DNA of 8,104 bases from the NCBI GenBank assembly GCA_021205375.1, contig JAJPXR010000211.1, positions 1 through 8,104 of the forward strand. Reading direction: 5' to 3'. Below, one piece after another: positions 1 through 5,077 of the stretch. The notes beneath the pieces are model-generated. The model did not search any database. It saw nothing but the letters and a program-made list of their open reading frames with translations, and had not been told where the DNA came from. Numbering within the stretch: the first letter of the stretch is position 1; every line of letters begins with the position of its first letter. The translations under genes and the position numbers were made by a program. The DNA comes from Clostridiales bacterium (lineage in GTDB: Bacteria > Bacillota > Clostridia > Oscillospirales > Oscillospiraceae).

Positions 1-49
1 ACTATTTTTGAGGGTTATTTTTCTCTGCCCCAACTCTTGACATAGAACC

Positions 50-86
50 AAAAAAGGACGGCTGCCAAACGACAGCCGCCCTTTTG
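50..86 (-). terminator. Terminator or attenuator downstream of rplL
   Basis: On the minus strand a 9-bp stem (arms 56-64 and 73-81, loop 65-72) is followed by a run of six T (plus-strand A, 49-54), with flanking A/T pairs extending the stem. One pair (58/79) is a mismatch when read on the plus strand but a G-U pair in minus-strand RNA, which supports the minus orientation. In Firmicutes rpoB normally follows rplL, so this probably allows partial read-through that sets the ratio of ribosomal protein to RNA polymerase. No rpoB start is visible in the 49 bases left before the edge. Confidence 0.8.
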
Positions 87-103
87 GGTTCGGAACAAAA
101 ATC

Positions 104-481
104 TTACTTCAGCTCGACCTTGCCGCCGACAGCCTCGACCTTCTCCTTCAGAGCGTCGGCATCTTCCTTGGAAGCGGCCTCTTTCAGAGTGGTGGGAGCG
201 TTCTCGACAGCAGCCTTGGCGTCGGCCAGACCCAGACCAGTGATCTCGCGGACAGCCTTGATGACCTTGATCTTGCCCTTGGGGTCCTCCAGACCAACCA
301 GGACGACGTCGAACTCGGTCTTCTCTTCCACAGGCTCAGCAGCGGCAGCGCCGGCAGCGGGGGCAGCCATAGCAGCGGCGGAAACGCCGAAGGTCTCCTC
401 CAGAGCCTTGACCAGCTCGGACAGCTCCAGGACGGACAGGGCCTTTACTTCTTCAACGATAGCATCGATCTTCTCAGACAT
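104..481 (-). CDS. rplL: 50S ribosomal protein L7/L12
   Basis: This is the stalk protein of the large subunit. Its dimers bind L10 and recruit the translational GTPases (EF-Tu, EF-G, IF2). The 125-residue length is normal. It has an N-terminal dimerisation helix pair (about 1-32), an Ala/Pro-rich flexible hinge (about 33-52) and a globular C-terminal domain (53-125) carrying the conserved KVIKAVREITGLGLADAK segment that contacts the factors. The start is an ATG with AGGAGG a few bases upstream. It is the last gene of the rplJ-rplL unit, 76 bases after rplJ, and is followed by a terminator-like hairpin. Identification is from direct sequence recognition and fits the operon order. Confidence 0.98.
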   Translation of the reverse strand: MSEKIDAIVEEVKALSVLELSELVKALEETFGVSAAAMAAPAAGAAAAEPVEEKTEFDVVLVGLEDPKGKIKVIKAVREITGLGLADAKAAVENAPTTLKEAASKEDADALKEKVEAVGGKVELK

Positions 482-521
482 GGTAATTACCTCCTAAATA
501 GAGCAAATTGTAAAATAGGTG

Positions 522-543
522 GCCGGGATATTCTTTCCCCGGC
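522..543 (-). other. Stem-loop between rplJ and rplL
   Basis: The rplJ-rplL spacer contains a GC stem of 6 bp (522-527 with 538-543) around a 10-base loop. No T-run follows it on the minus strand, so it is not an intrinsic terminator. L7/L12 is needed in several copies per L10, so such a hairpin could act as an RNA processing or stability element that raises rplL translation over rplJ. That role is inference. Confidence 0.45.
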
Positions 544-557
544 GGAATTGGGCCGAA

Positions 558-1088
558 TTATTCGGCAGCGGGGGCCTCCTCCGCGGCACCGCCCTTGCTC
601 TCGGCGATGGCGGCGATGACGGCGGCCAGACTGGAGATGGGGGCCAGCAGGGTGCCCATGACCTGGGCTTGCAGGTCCTTCTTGGAGGACAGCGTGGACA
701 TCTGAGCGATCTCGGCGTCAGACAGCACCTTGCCTTCCATGAAAGCGGCCTTGATGTGGAACTTGTCGTCGCCCATCTTCTTGGCATAGTCGGCGATGAC
801 CTTGATGGGAGCGATGGGGTCCTCAGTACCGGTGGCCAGAGAAGTGTTGCCGTGCAGCACGTCGTCCAGGGCGGACAGACCAGCGTCGTCCAGGGCGCGG
901 CGCACCATGGTGTTCTTCACCACAGCGTAGGAAACACCGGCCTGACGAGCGATGTTACGCAGCTCGGTGTCCTGCTCCACGGTGATACCGGAGTAATCCA
1001 CCAGCACGCCGGACTGGGCGCTCTTGAGCTGATCCTCCAGGGCGGCGACGACGGCCTTCTTGGACTCCAGAACCTTTGCGTTAGGCAT
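558..1088 (-). CDS. rplJ: 50S ribosomal protein L10
   Basis: L10 anchors the L7/L12 dimers to 23S rRNA at the base of the stalk, and the free protein or its complex with L12 represses its own mRNA leader. The gene encodes 176 residues, normal for the family. The N-terminal RNA-binding domain includes VLVDYSGITVEQ (about 28-39) and the motif VSYAVVKNTMVRRAL (about 52-66). The hydrophobic C-terminal helix (LLAPISSLAAVIAAIAES) is the docking site for L12 dimers. The reading frame stays open 39 codons upstream into the leader, but the start is placed at the ATG opening MPNAKVLESKK because an AGGTGA site precedes it by a normal distance and family members begin there. It is followed by rplL in the same transcript. 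Confidence 0.98.
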   Translation of the reverse strand: MPNAKVLESKKAVVAALEDQLKSAQSGVLVDYSGITVEQDTELRNIARQAGVSYAVVKNTMVRRALDDAGLSALDDVLHGNTSLATGTEDPIAPIKVIADYAKKMGDDKFHIKAAFMEGKVLSDAEIAQMSTLSSKKDLQAQVMGTLLAPISSLAAVIAAIAESKGGAAEEAPAAE

Positions 1089-1227
1089 GATTGATTTCAC
1101 CTCACAAAAAGAAAATCCTCCGCGTCGAAAGACAGGAGGACAGTAAGCAGCAAAACAGGGATGTCTTGATGCACTCTCGGCAGGCGGACAAGCCATTGAT
1201 CTCACGAACCTGCTGTCTTTGAACGCA
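1089..1227 (-). ncRNA. L10 leader (ribosomal protein autoregulatory leader)
   Basis: This is the 5' leader of rplJ-rplL, running from the predicted transcription start to the rplJ ribosome binding site. On the minus strand it carries the two halves of the L10-binding motif: AAAGACAGCAGG (1209-1220) and CCTGCCGAGAG (1174-1184), which pair through CAGG/CCTG and leave the conserved internal loop. Downstream is an intrinsic terminator (1106-1140). The first half is also complementary, 11 of 12 bases, to the 5' arm of that terminator (1128-1139), so L10 binding and antitermination exclude each other. The motif matches what I know of the L10_leader RNA family. The switch mechanism is inferred from the pairings. 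Confidence 0.85.
1106..1140 (-). terminator. Attenuator terminator within the L10 leader
   Basis: On the minus strand a stem of 6 bp (1116-1121 with 1135-1140), a small internal loop, then 3 bp (1124-1126 with 1131-1133) and a four-base loop are followed by TTTTCTTTTT (1106-1115). This ends 17 bases before the rplJ start codon, so termination here would remove both rplJ and rplL from the transcript. Confidence 0.85.
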
Positions 1228-1233
1228 ACTGGT

Positions 1234-1263
1234 AGTATAGCATGGCGGAACGGGTTTTGTCAA
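1234..1263 (-). promoter_or_regulatory. Promoter for rplJ-rplL
   Basis: On the minus strand a perfect TTGACA -35 box (1258-1263) and a TATACT -10 box (1234-1239) are separated by 18 bases. The expected transcript start is near 1227, giving a leader of about 139 bases. It lies directly after rplA, so rplJ-rplL can be transcribed independently of the upstream operon. Confidence 0.85.
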
Positions 1264-1274
1264 CCCGTTCCACC
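1244..1274 (-). terminator. Hairpin after rplA overlapping the rplJ promoter
   Basis: A 13-bp inverted repeat (arms 1244-1256 and 1262-1274) with a 5-base loop begins 17 bases after the rplA stop codon. One pair is G-U only in minus-strand RNA, so the structure is meant for the minus transcript. No T-run follows, so it is a weak intrinsic terminator at best. It may protect the 3' end of the rplA mRNA or cause pausing. The -35 box of the rplJ promoter lies in the loop and one arm. Confidence 0.6.
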
Positions 1275-1291
1275 ATGAAAAGTTGGACAAA

Positions 1292-1978
1292 TTAGCCCAG
1301 CTTGGCGGGATTCACACGGACACCGGGGCCCATGGTGGAGGCCACGGTGCAGGTGCGGATATACTGGCCACGGGCGGCAGCAGGCTTGGCCTTGATGACC
1401 GCGCCCACCAGCGCGTCGAAGTTCTCCTGGAGCTTCTCGGTGCCGAAGGAGACCTTACCGATGGGGCAGTGGATAATGTTGGTCTTGTCCAGACGATACT
1501 CGACCTTACCGGCTTTGGCGTCCCGGACGGCCTTGGCCGCGTCGGGGGTGACGGTGCCGGACTTGGGAGAGGGCATCAGACCCTTGGGGCCGAGCAGACG
1601 ACCCAGACGGCCCACGAAACGCATCATGTCGGGGGTGGCGATGACCACGTCGAAGTCGAACCAGTTTTCTTTCTGGATCTTCTCCACCAGGTCCATATCG
1701 CCCACATAGTCCGCACCGGCTTCCCGGGCGGCGTCGGCCTGGGCGTCCTTGGCAAAGACCAGAACGCGGACGCTCTTGCCGGTGCCGTTGGGCAGGACGA
1801 TGGCGCCGCGGACCTGCTGGTCGGCGTGACGGCCATCGACGCCCAGCTTCAGGTGCAGCTCAACGGTCTCGTCAAACTTCGCCTTGGCGGTCTTGCAGAC
1901 CAGGTCCAGGGCCTCGTTGGTATCATAAAGATTGCCTTTTTCAATCAGCTTCAGGCTGTCGTTGTATTTCTTACCCAT
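1292..1978 (-). CDS. rplA: 50S ribosomal protein L1
   Basis: L1 binds helices 76-78 of 23S rRNA and forms the mobile stalk that guides deacylated tRNA out of the E site. The predicted 228 residues are typical. The family signature lies at about 119-144 (MRFVGRLGRLLGPKGLMP, then SPKSGTVT), and domain II spans roughly 66-160. The C-terminal TVASTMGPGVRVNP is also family-typical. The ATG start has AAGGAGG upstream. It follows rplK by 15 bases, so the two are co-transcribed, as in nearly all bacteria. In many bacteria L1 represses translation of the rplK-rplA message. I did not identify the mRNA target here. Confidence 0.98.
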   Translation of the reverse strand: MGKKYNDSLKLIEKGNLYDTNEALDLVCKTAKAKFDETVELHLKLGVDGRHADQQVRGAIVLPNGTGKSVRVLVFAKDAQADAAREAGADYVGDMDLVEKIQKENWFDFDVVIATPDMMRFVGRLGRLLGPKGLMPSPKSGTVTPDAAKAVRDAKAGKVEYRLDKTNIIHCPIGKVSFGTEKLQENFDALVGAVIKAKPAAARGQYIRTCTVASTMGPGVRVNPAKLG

Positions 1979-1993
1979 AGATCACATACCTCC

Positions 1994-2428
1994 TTAGTCG
2001 CCCACGACGACGCCCATGGAACGGGCGGTGCCGGCGATCATGGACATGGCAGCCTCCAGAGAGGCGGCGTTCAGGTCGGGCATCTTGGTCTCGGCGATCT
2101 TCTGCACATCGGCCTTGCTGATGGTAGCGACCTTGGTCTTGTTGGGCACGCCGGAGCCGGTCTCGATGTTGCACGCCTTCTTGATGAGAACGGCGGCAGG
2201 GGGGGTCTTGGTCACAAAGGTGAAGGAGCGGTCAGCGTAGACGGTGATGATGACCGGGATGATCATACCCACGTCCTTCTTGGTGCGCTCGTTAAACTCT
2301 TTGGTGAATGCAGCGATGTTCACACCGTGCTGGCCCAGAGCGGGGCCAACGGGAGGAGCAGGAGTCGCTTTGCCGGCGGGAATCTGCAATTTCACATAGC
2401 CGGTAATCTTCTTTTTCGCAGGTGCCAC
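1994..2428 (-). CDS. rplK: 50S ribosomal protein L11
   Basis: L11 binds the GTPase-associated centre of 23S rRNA together with L10, near the thiostrepton site, and is needed in many bacteria for RelA-type stringent response signalling. The protein has 144 residues. The N-terminal domain carries the proline-rich PAPPVGPALGQHGVNI (about 23-38), and the C-terminal RNA-binding domain carries TKTPPAAVLIKKA and the closing IAGTARSMGVVV. The start is a GTG (2426-2428) preceded by AAGGAGG at normal spacing. The next family-like residues MAPAKKK follow directly. It sits between nusG and rplA in the usual order. Confidence 0.98.
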   Translation of the reverse strand: MAPAKKKITGYVKLQIPAGKATPAPPVGPALGQHGVNIAAFTKEFNERTKKDVGMIIPVIITVYADRSFTFVTKTPPAAVLIKKACNIETGSGVPNKTKVATISKADVQKIAETKMPDLNAASLEAAMSMIAGTARSMGVVVGD

Positions 2429-2480
2429 GAGGAATACCTCCTTAATATTTTCAAACTCAGTTGTTTTGCGGCGGCTGGGG

Positions 2481-3008
2481 TCAGTCCTCCTGAATCAGTT
2501 CTACCTGGTCCAGGTCCAGCTCCACCGGGGTCTCCCGGCCAAACATGGACACGACGACACGGACCTTCTCCCGGTCCACATCGACCTCTTCCACCACACC
2601 CAGGAAGGACGAGAGCGCCCCGCCTGTGATTTTCACGCTGTCGCCAACGTTGTAGCCCACGGAAATCTCGTGTTTTTCCATGCCCATGGCCTTGATCTCT
2701 TCGTCGGTCAGGGGGATGGCCTTGTTGCCGGAGCCGACAAAGCCCGTCACGCCGCGGATGTTACGGACGATGTGCCAGGTCTCGTCGGTCAAGATCATCT
2801 TCACCAGCACGTAGCCGGGGAACGTCTTGCGCTCCACGGTCTTGGGGCCGTTGTCGGTGATCTCAGTGACGGTTTCCATGGGGATCTCGACCTGCTGGAT
2901 CAGGTCGCGCAGATTGCGGTTATCGACATGCTTGGTAATCGTGCTGGCCACCGTGTTCTCGTACCCGGAATACGTGTGGACCACATACCACTTCGCAGTT
3001 TCAGCCAT
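2481..3008 (-). CDS. nusG: Transcription termination/antitermination factor NusG
   Basis: NusG binds the clamp of RNA polymerase, affects elongation, pausing and Rho action, and couples transcription to translation through S10. The protein has 175 residues. The NGN domain opens with WYVVHTYSGYE (7-17) and contains KTFPGYVLVKM (61-71). The KOW domain begins at about residue 121 with the VGDSVKITGGALSSF stretch. The ATG start is preceded by GAGGT. It lies 11 bases after secE, so it is co-transcribed and probably translationally linked with it. Confidence 0.98.
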   Translation of the reverse strand: MAETAKWYVVHTYSGYENTVASTITKHVDNRNLRDLIQQVEIPMETVTEITDNGPKTVERKTFPGYVLVKMILTDETWHIVRNIRGVTGFVGSGNKAIPLTDEEIKAMGMEKHEISVGYNVGDSVKITGGALSSFLGVVEEVDVDREKVRVVVSMFGRETPVELDLDQVELIQED

Positions 3009-3019
3009 GTCGGTCTACC

Positions 3020-3295
3020 TCAGCCCTGGAACAGGTGGAGCAGAGCGTTGATGACCGCAGCGGCCACCGCGTCCAGTACCCAGACGAACACGCCCACGAC
3101 CAGGATGCACACCAGCACTGCTGCGCACGCCTTGAACAGTTCGTTCCGCTTGGGCCAGTGGACTTTTTTCAGCTCCAGCTTGGTTTCATGGGCCCAGTTC
3201 TTCAGAGAACGCCAATGGCGGACAAACCAGTTAGGCTTCTTTTCCTTCCCGTTTTTGTCAACCTTAGTCTTGGGTTCTTTTGCTTTTTTTGCCAT
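3020..3295 (-). CDS. secE: Preprotein translocase subunit SecE
   Basis: SecE clamps the two halves of SecY in the inner-membrane translocon. The 91 residues fit the short, single-span form found in Firmicutes. A lysine-rich cytoplasmic N-terminus (1-21) leads to the amphipathic helix with the family signature ELKKVHWPKRNEL (41-53) and one membrane helix (about 57-85). An in-frame GTG three codons upstream is possible, but the ATG opening MAKKAKE has AAAGG at 8 bases and is preferred. It sits between rpmG and nusG, the conserved order. Confidence 0.96.
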   Translation of the reverse strand: MAKKAKEPKTKVDKNGKEKKPNWFVRHWRSLKNWAHETKLELKKVHWPKRNELFKACAAVLVCILVVGVFVWVLDAVAAAVINALLHLFQG

Positions 3296-3325
3296 GATAC
3301 GCACCTTTCCTTGTCAATCGCACAC

Positions 3326-3496
3326 TTACTTGGTTTCCGTGTGTTCCGTGTGCTTCTTGCAGAAGGGGCAATACTTCTTCATCTTCAGGCGGTCAGGGGT
3401 ATTCTTCTTGTTCTTCATGGTGTTGTAGTTTCTCTGCTTGCATTCACTGCAGCGGAGCGTGACCTTCACACGCGCAACGCCTTTCGCTTTGGCCAT
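3326..3496 (-). CDS. rpmG: 50S ribosomal protein L33, zinc-binding form
   Basis: The 56-residue ribosomal protein opens MAKAKGVARVKVTL. It has two CxxC pairs (CSEC at 16-19 and CPFC at 43-46) forming a zinc ribbon, so this is the C+ paralogue. Firmicutes often carry a second, cysteine-free copy that replaces it under zinc starvation. No such copy is in the window. The ATG start has AAGGAGG 7-8 bases upstream. It is the first gene of the rpmG-secE-nusG-rplK-rplA transcript, 30 bases before secE. L33 contacts the E-site side of the large subunit. Confidence 0.96.
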   Translation of the reverse strand: MAKAKGVARVKVTLRCSECKQRNYNTMKNKKNTPDRLKMKKYCPFCKKHTEHTETK

Positions 3497-3748
3497 ATTC
3501 GGCACCTCCTTAGGTTTGTGGGCTCTGTTTCCTACCGGTCAAATAAAACGCCGGACCTCCGGCAGATTGACCTGAAACAGGCTGGTACTGTCGAACTCCG
3601 GCGCAAATTTCCGCAGGAACTCCCTGCGGCAAGATTCTAAAAGGGGTTCGGCAATGGGTTCTGCCTCCCTGCGTTGGTCTGCTTGGGGCCTGGAAAGGGA
3701 GGATACGGGCTAAAAAACCCATAACAACAAAACCGCTTTCCCGCAGGT
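3497..3748 (-). promoter_or_regulatory. Long structured leader of the rpmG operon
   Basis: About 250 bases lie between the predicted transcript start and rpmG. On the minus strand there is a 7-bp hairpin (3611-3617 with 3623-3629), a small CCTG/CAGG hairpin (3571-3581), and a GC hairpin (3550-3554 with 3559-3563) followed by GTTTTATTT, which resembles a short intrinsic terminator. The 3' arm of that last hairpin (3549-3555) is also perfectly complementary to 3597-3603, giving an alternative antiterminator fold. A 70-codon ORF (3510-3722) spans the leader but has no convincing ribosome binding site and no family resemblance, so I do not call it a gene. I recognise no known leader family here. 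Confidence 0.5.
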
Positions 3749-3754
3749 GAAATT

Positions 3755-3783
3755 ACTATAGCACACCCCACGGCGGTTGTCAA
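3755..3783 (-). promoter_or_regulatory. Promoter of the rpmG-secE-nusG-rplK-rplA operon
   Basis: On the minus strand TTGACA (3778-3783) and TATAGT (3755-3760) are separated by 17 bases, close to the ideal housekeeping sigma promoter. The AT-rich block upstream (3784-3810) could serve as an UP element. The expected start is near 3748. Confidence 0.9.
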
Positions 3784-3816
3784 TCTTTATTTTTTATTTT
3801 TTTATCCATTTTGGGG

Positions 3817-3845
3817 TTTACAAGCGGCCCCTGACGGCGTATAAT
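3817..3845 (+). promoter_or_regulatory. Promoter of the riboflavin unit
   Basis: TTTACA (3817-3822) and a perfect TATAAT (3840-3845) are separated by 17 bases. The expected start near 3852 lies just before the FMN aptamer. It is divergent from the rpmG promoter, and the two -35 boxes are 33 bases apart. Confidence 0.9.
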
Positions 3846-3865
3846 ACTCCTTGTGAACGGAATAA

Positions 3866-3972
3866 TTCTTCAGGGCAGGGTGCAAGTCCCTACCGGCGGT
3901 ACAGCCCGCGAGCCGAGAGGCATGATTCGGTGAAACTCCGGAGCCGACAGTATAGTCTGGATGAAAGAAGAA
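3866..3972 (+). ncRNA. FMN riboswitch aptamer (RFN element)
   Basis: The RNA binds FMN and lowers expression of riboflavin genes. The conserved core blocks are all present in order: AGGGCAGGGTGCAAGTCCC, CTACCGGCGGT, AGCCCGCGAGC, GGTGAAACTCCGGAGCCGAC and AGTATAGTCTGGATG. The closing P1 stem is TTCTTC (3866-3871) with GAAGAA (3967-3972). Nothing in the core looks damaged. It lies about 15 bases after the predicted transcript start, upstream of two terminator-like structures and then the rib remnant genes. Confidence 0.96.
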
Positions 3973-4026
3973 AGTGACCGCTCTCCCCTTTTCCCGTGTC
4001 ATCGGGTGAGGTGGGAGACAGTCCGC

Positions 4027-4064
4027 GCTCTGGGATGGGATGCCAATTCAGAGCCTTTTTGTTT
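4027..4064 (+). terminator. First terminator-like hairpin of the riboswitch platform
   Basis: A 6-bp stem (4027-4032 with 4049-4054) with a possible inner TGG/CCA pairing is followed by TTTTTGTTT (4056-4064). Between the aptamer and this hairpin is another stem (3982-3988 with 4012-4018, inner CCCG/CGGG). The base run GCTCT at 3980-3984 could pair instead with AGAGC at 4050-4054, giving a possible antiterminator. This is moderate evidence only. Confidence 0.5.
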
Positions 4065-4099
4065 CAGTAACGCAGCGAAAGTTAGCTTATGCGAACCGT

Positions 4100-4139
4100 C
4101 GCGCCCTGTGGAGCAGTTTCCCACAGGGCGCGTTTTTTT
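4100..4139 (+). terminator. Main intrinsic terminator of the FMN riboswitch
   Basis: A 12-bp GC-rich perfect stem (4100-4111 with 4121-4132) and a 9-base loop precede seven T (4133-4139). It lies about 75 bases upstream of the first rib start codon, where an FMN-controlled transcription terminator is expected. Confidence 0.92.
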
Positions 4140-4214
4140 GCACATGTGTGGGGATACTAAAACAATACCGCCCTAATCGTGCGATGTTGTTATAAACGAA
4201 AGGCAGGCGATAAG

Positions 4215-4505
4215 ATGACAGACCGGGACTATATGCGCCGGGCCATCGAACTGGCCAAACGGGGCACTGGCTGGACCAACCCCAACCCGCTGGTGGCGGA
4301 GGTGACGGAGCGGGACTTTCAGGTGTCCATCATCCCCCACACCGGGGCGGAGACCACCCTCCTGGGGAAAAAGCCGGAGGACGTGGTCAACCTGGAGACG
4401 GACATCGTGGGAAAGTACGTGGAAAAGCTGCTGAACCGACAGACAGCCACGTCCCCGGTAGAAAGCACGCTGACCATGGAATTTTTGAAAGAGTACGGCT
4501 TCTAA
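4215..4505 (+). pseudogene. In-frame ribD-ribE deletion chimera
   Basis: The 96-residue ORF joins two unrelated riboflavin genes. Residues 1-27 (MTDRDYMRRAIELAKRG through TNPNPLV) are the start of RibD, the bifunctional deaminase/reductase. Residues 28-96 (VTERDFQVSIIPHTGAET, the LETDIVGKYVEKLL segment, and the ending TMEFLKEYGF) are the C-terminus of riboflavin synthase RibE. Everything between is missing: the zinc-binding HAE and PCxxxxxxxC motifs and reductase domain of RibD, and the first lumazine-binding barrel of RibE. Neither enzyme can be active. The joint is near 4290-4300, in GTGGCGGAGGTG, where RibD (PLVGAV) and RibE (TVAEV) coding sequences would plausibly share a few bases. The start ATG has AAAGGCAGG upstream. 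An upstream GTG at 4179 is in frame but unlikely. It is the first gene after the FMN riboswitch and 22 bases before ribH. Confidence 0.88.
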
Positions 4506-4527
4506 GGAGGGAACCTTATGGAAGGGC

Positions 4528-4953
4528 ATGAAGGTGGGCATCATCGCCTCCCGGTTCAACGAGATCATCGTGAACAAGCTGCTGGGCGGCGCGGTGGACG
4601 GCCTGGTGCGCCACGGCGTAGACGAGGACAACATCACCGCCGCCTGGGTGCCGGGGGCCTTTGAGATCCCCATCGTCGCCTCCAAAATGGCCCAGTCCGG
4701 GGAGTACGACGCGGTCATCTGCGTGGGCGCGGTCATCCGGGGGGACACCTCTCACTACGACTACGTCTGCAATGAGGTCTCCAAAGGCATCGCCCAGGTG
4801 GGGCTGGCTACGGGGGTGCCGGTGCTGTTCGGTGTCATCACCACCGAGAACATCGAGCAGGCCATTGCCCGCGCGGGCAGCAAGGCGGGCAACAAGGGCT
4901 ATGACTGTGCCCTCTCCGCCATTGAGATGGTCAATCTGATGAATCAGATGTAA
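4528..4953 (+). CDS. ribH: 6,7-dimethyl-8-ribityllumazine synthase, altered start
   Basis: RibH condenses 5-amino-6-ribitylamino-uracil with dihydroxybutanone phosphate to form lumazine, the penultimate riboflavin step, in a multimeric shell. The core is intact: SRFNE (7-11), WVPGAFEIP, GAVIRGDTSHYDYV with the catalytic His, GVITTENIEQAI, and RAGSKAGNKG with the phosphate-binding Arg. The ORF has 141 residues, about 12 fewer than usual at the N-terminus. The same frame continues upstream as KEGTLWKG, which resembles the missing family N-terminus (EGxLxxxG) but has no start codon. The best ribosome site (GGAGG, 4506-4510) is placed for an out-of-frame ATG at 4518, leaving the in-frame ATG 17 bases from it. 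The protein may be poorly made. ribBA, normally between ribE and ribH, is absent. Confidence 0.9.
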   Translation: MKVGIIASRFNEIIVNKLLGGAVDGLVRHGVDEDNITAAWVPGAFEIPIVASKMAQSGEYDAVICVGAVIRGDTSHYDYVCNEVSKGIAQVGLATGVPVLFGVITTENIEQAIARAGSKAGNKGYDCALSAIEMVNLMNQM

Positions 4954-4965
4954 AACGCAGTTCAA

Positions 4966-5016
4966 AACAGCGCCGCGGGATTCTGTGGAATCTGCGCGGC
5001 GCTGTTGGTTCTTTTT
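4966..5016 (+). terminator. Terminator after ribH
   Basis: A 12-bp stem (4966-4977 with 4995-5006), with an inner GATTC/GAATC pairing in the loop, is followed by TGGTTCTTTTT. It closes the riboflavin unit 12 bases after the ribH stop codon. Confidence 0.9.
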
Positions 5017-5077
5017 ATCAACTTTATGTATCTGTATGGTATAAGTTTCTTACGAAGAACTGCATCTCCGCAACTGA

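Noticed and set aside
38..43. TTGACA on the plus strand
   Set aside because: No -10 box occurs at a suitable distance and there is no plus-strand gene downstream.
519..1094. Plus-strand ORF of 191 codons
   Set aside because: It is the shadow of rplJ; Gly/Leu/His-rich with no recognisable domain.
1089..1205. 39-codon N-terminal extension of rplJ
   Set aside because: The frame is open but runs through the L10 leader and its terminator; the family start and the ribosome site are at 1088.
1283..2629. Long plus-strand ORF of 448 codons
   Set aside because: It is antisense to rplA and rplK, rich in Gly, His and Asp as expected from the shadow of GC3-rich genes, and has no ribosome site or family resemblance.
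3510..3722. 70-codon minus ORF in the rpmG leader
   Set aside because: No good ribosome site, no similarity to a known protein, and it covers structured leader RNA.
3497..3748. tRNA gene before rpmG
   Set aside because: GTTCGAC-like strings occur at two places, but no acceptor stem, D-arm or anticodon arm can be built around them.
5017..5077. Possible gene or promoter between the ribH terminator and the repeat
   Set aside because: No ORF with a ribosome site and no convincing -35/-10 pair could be found.
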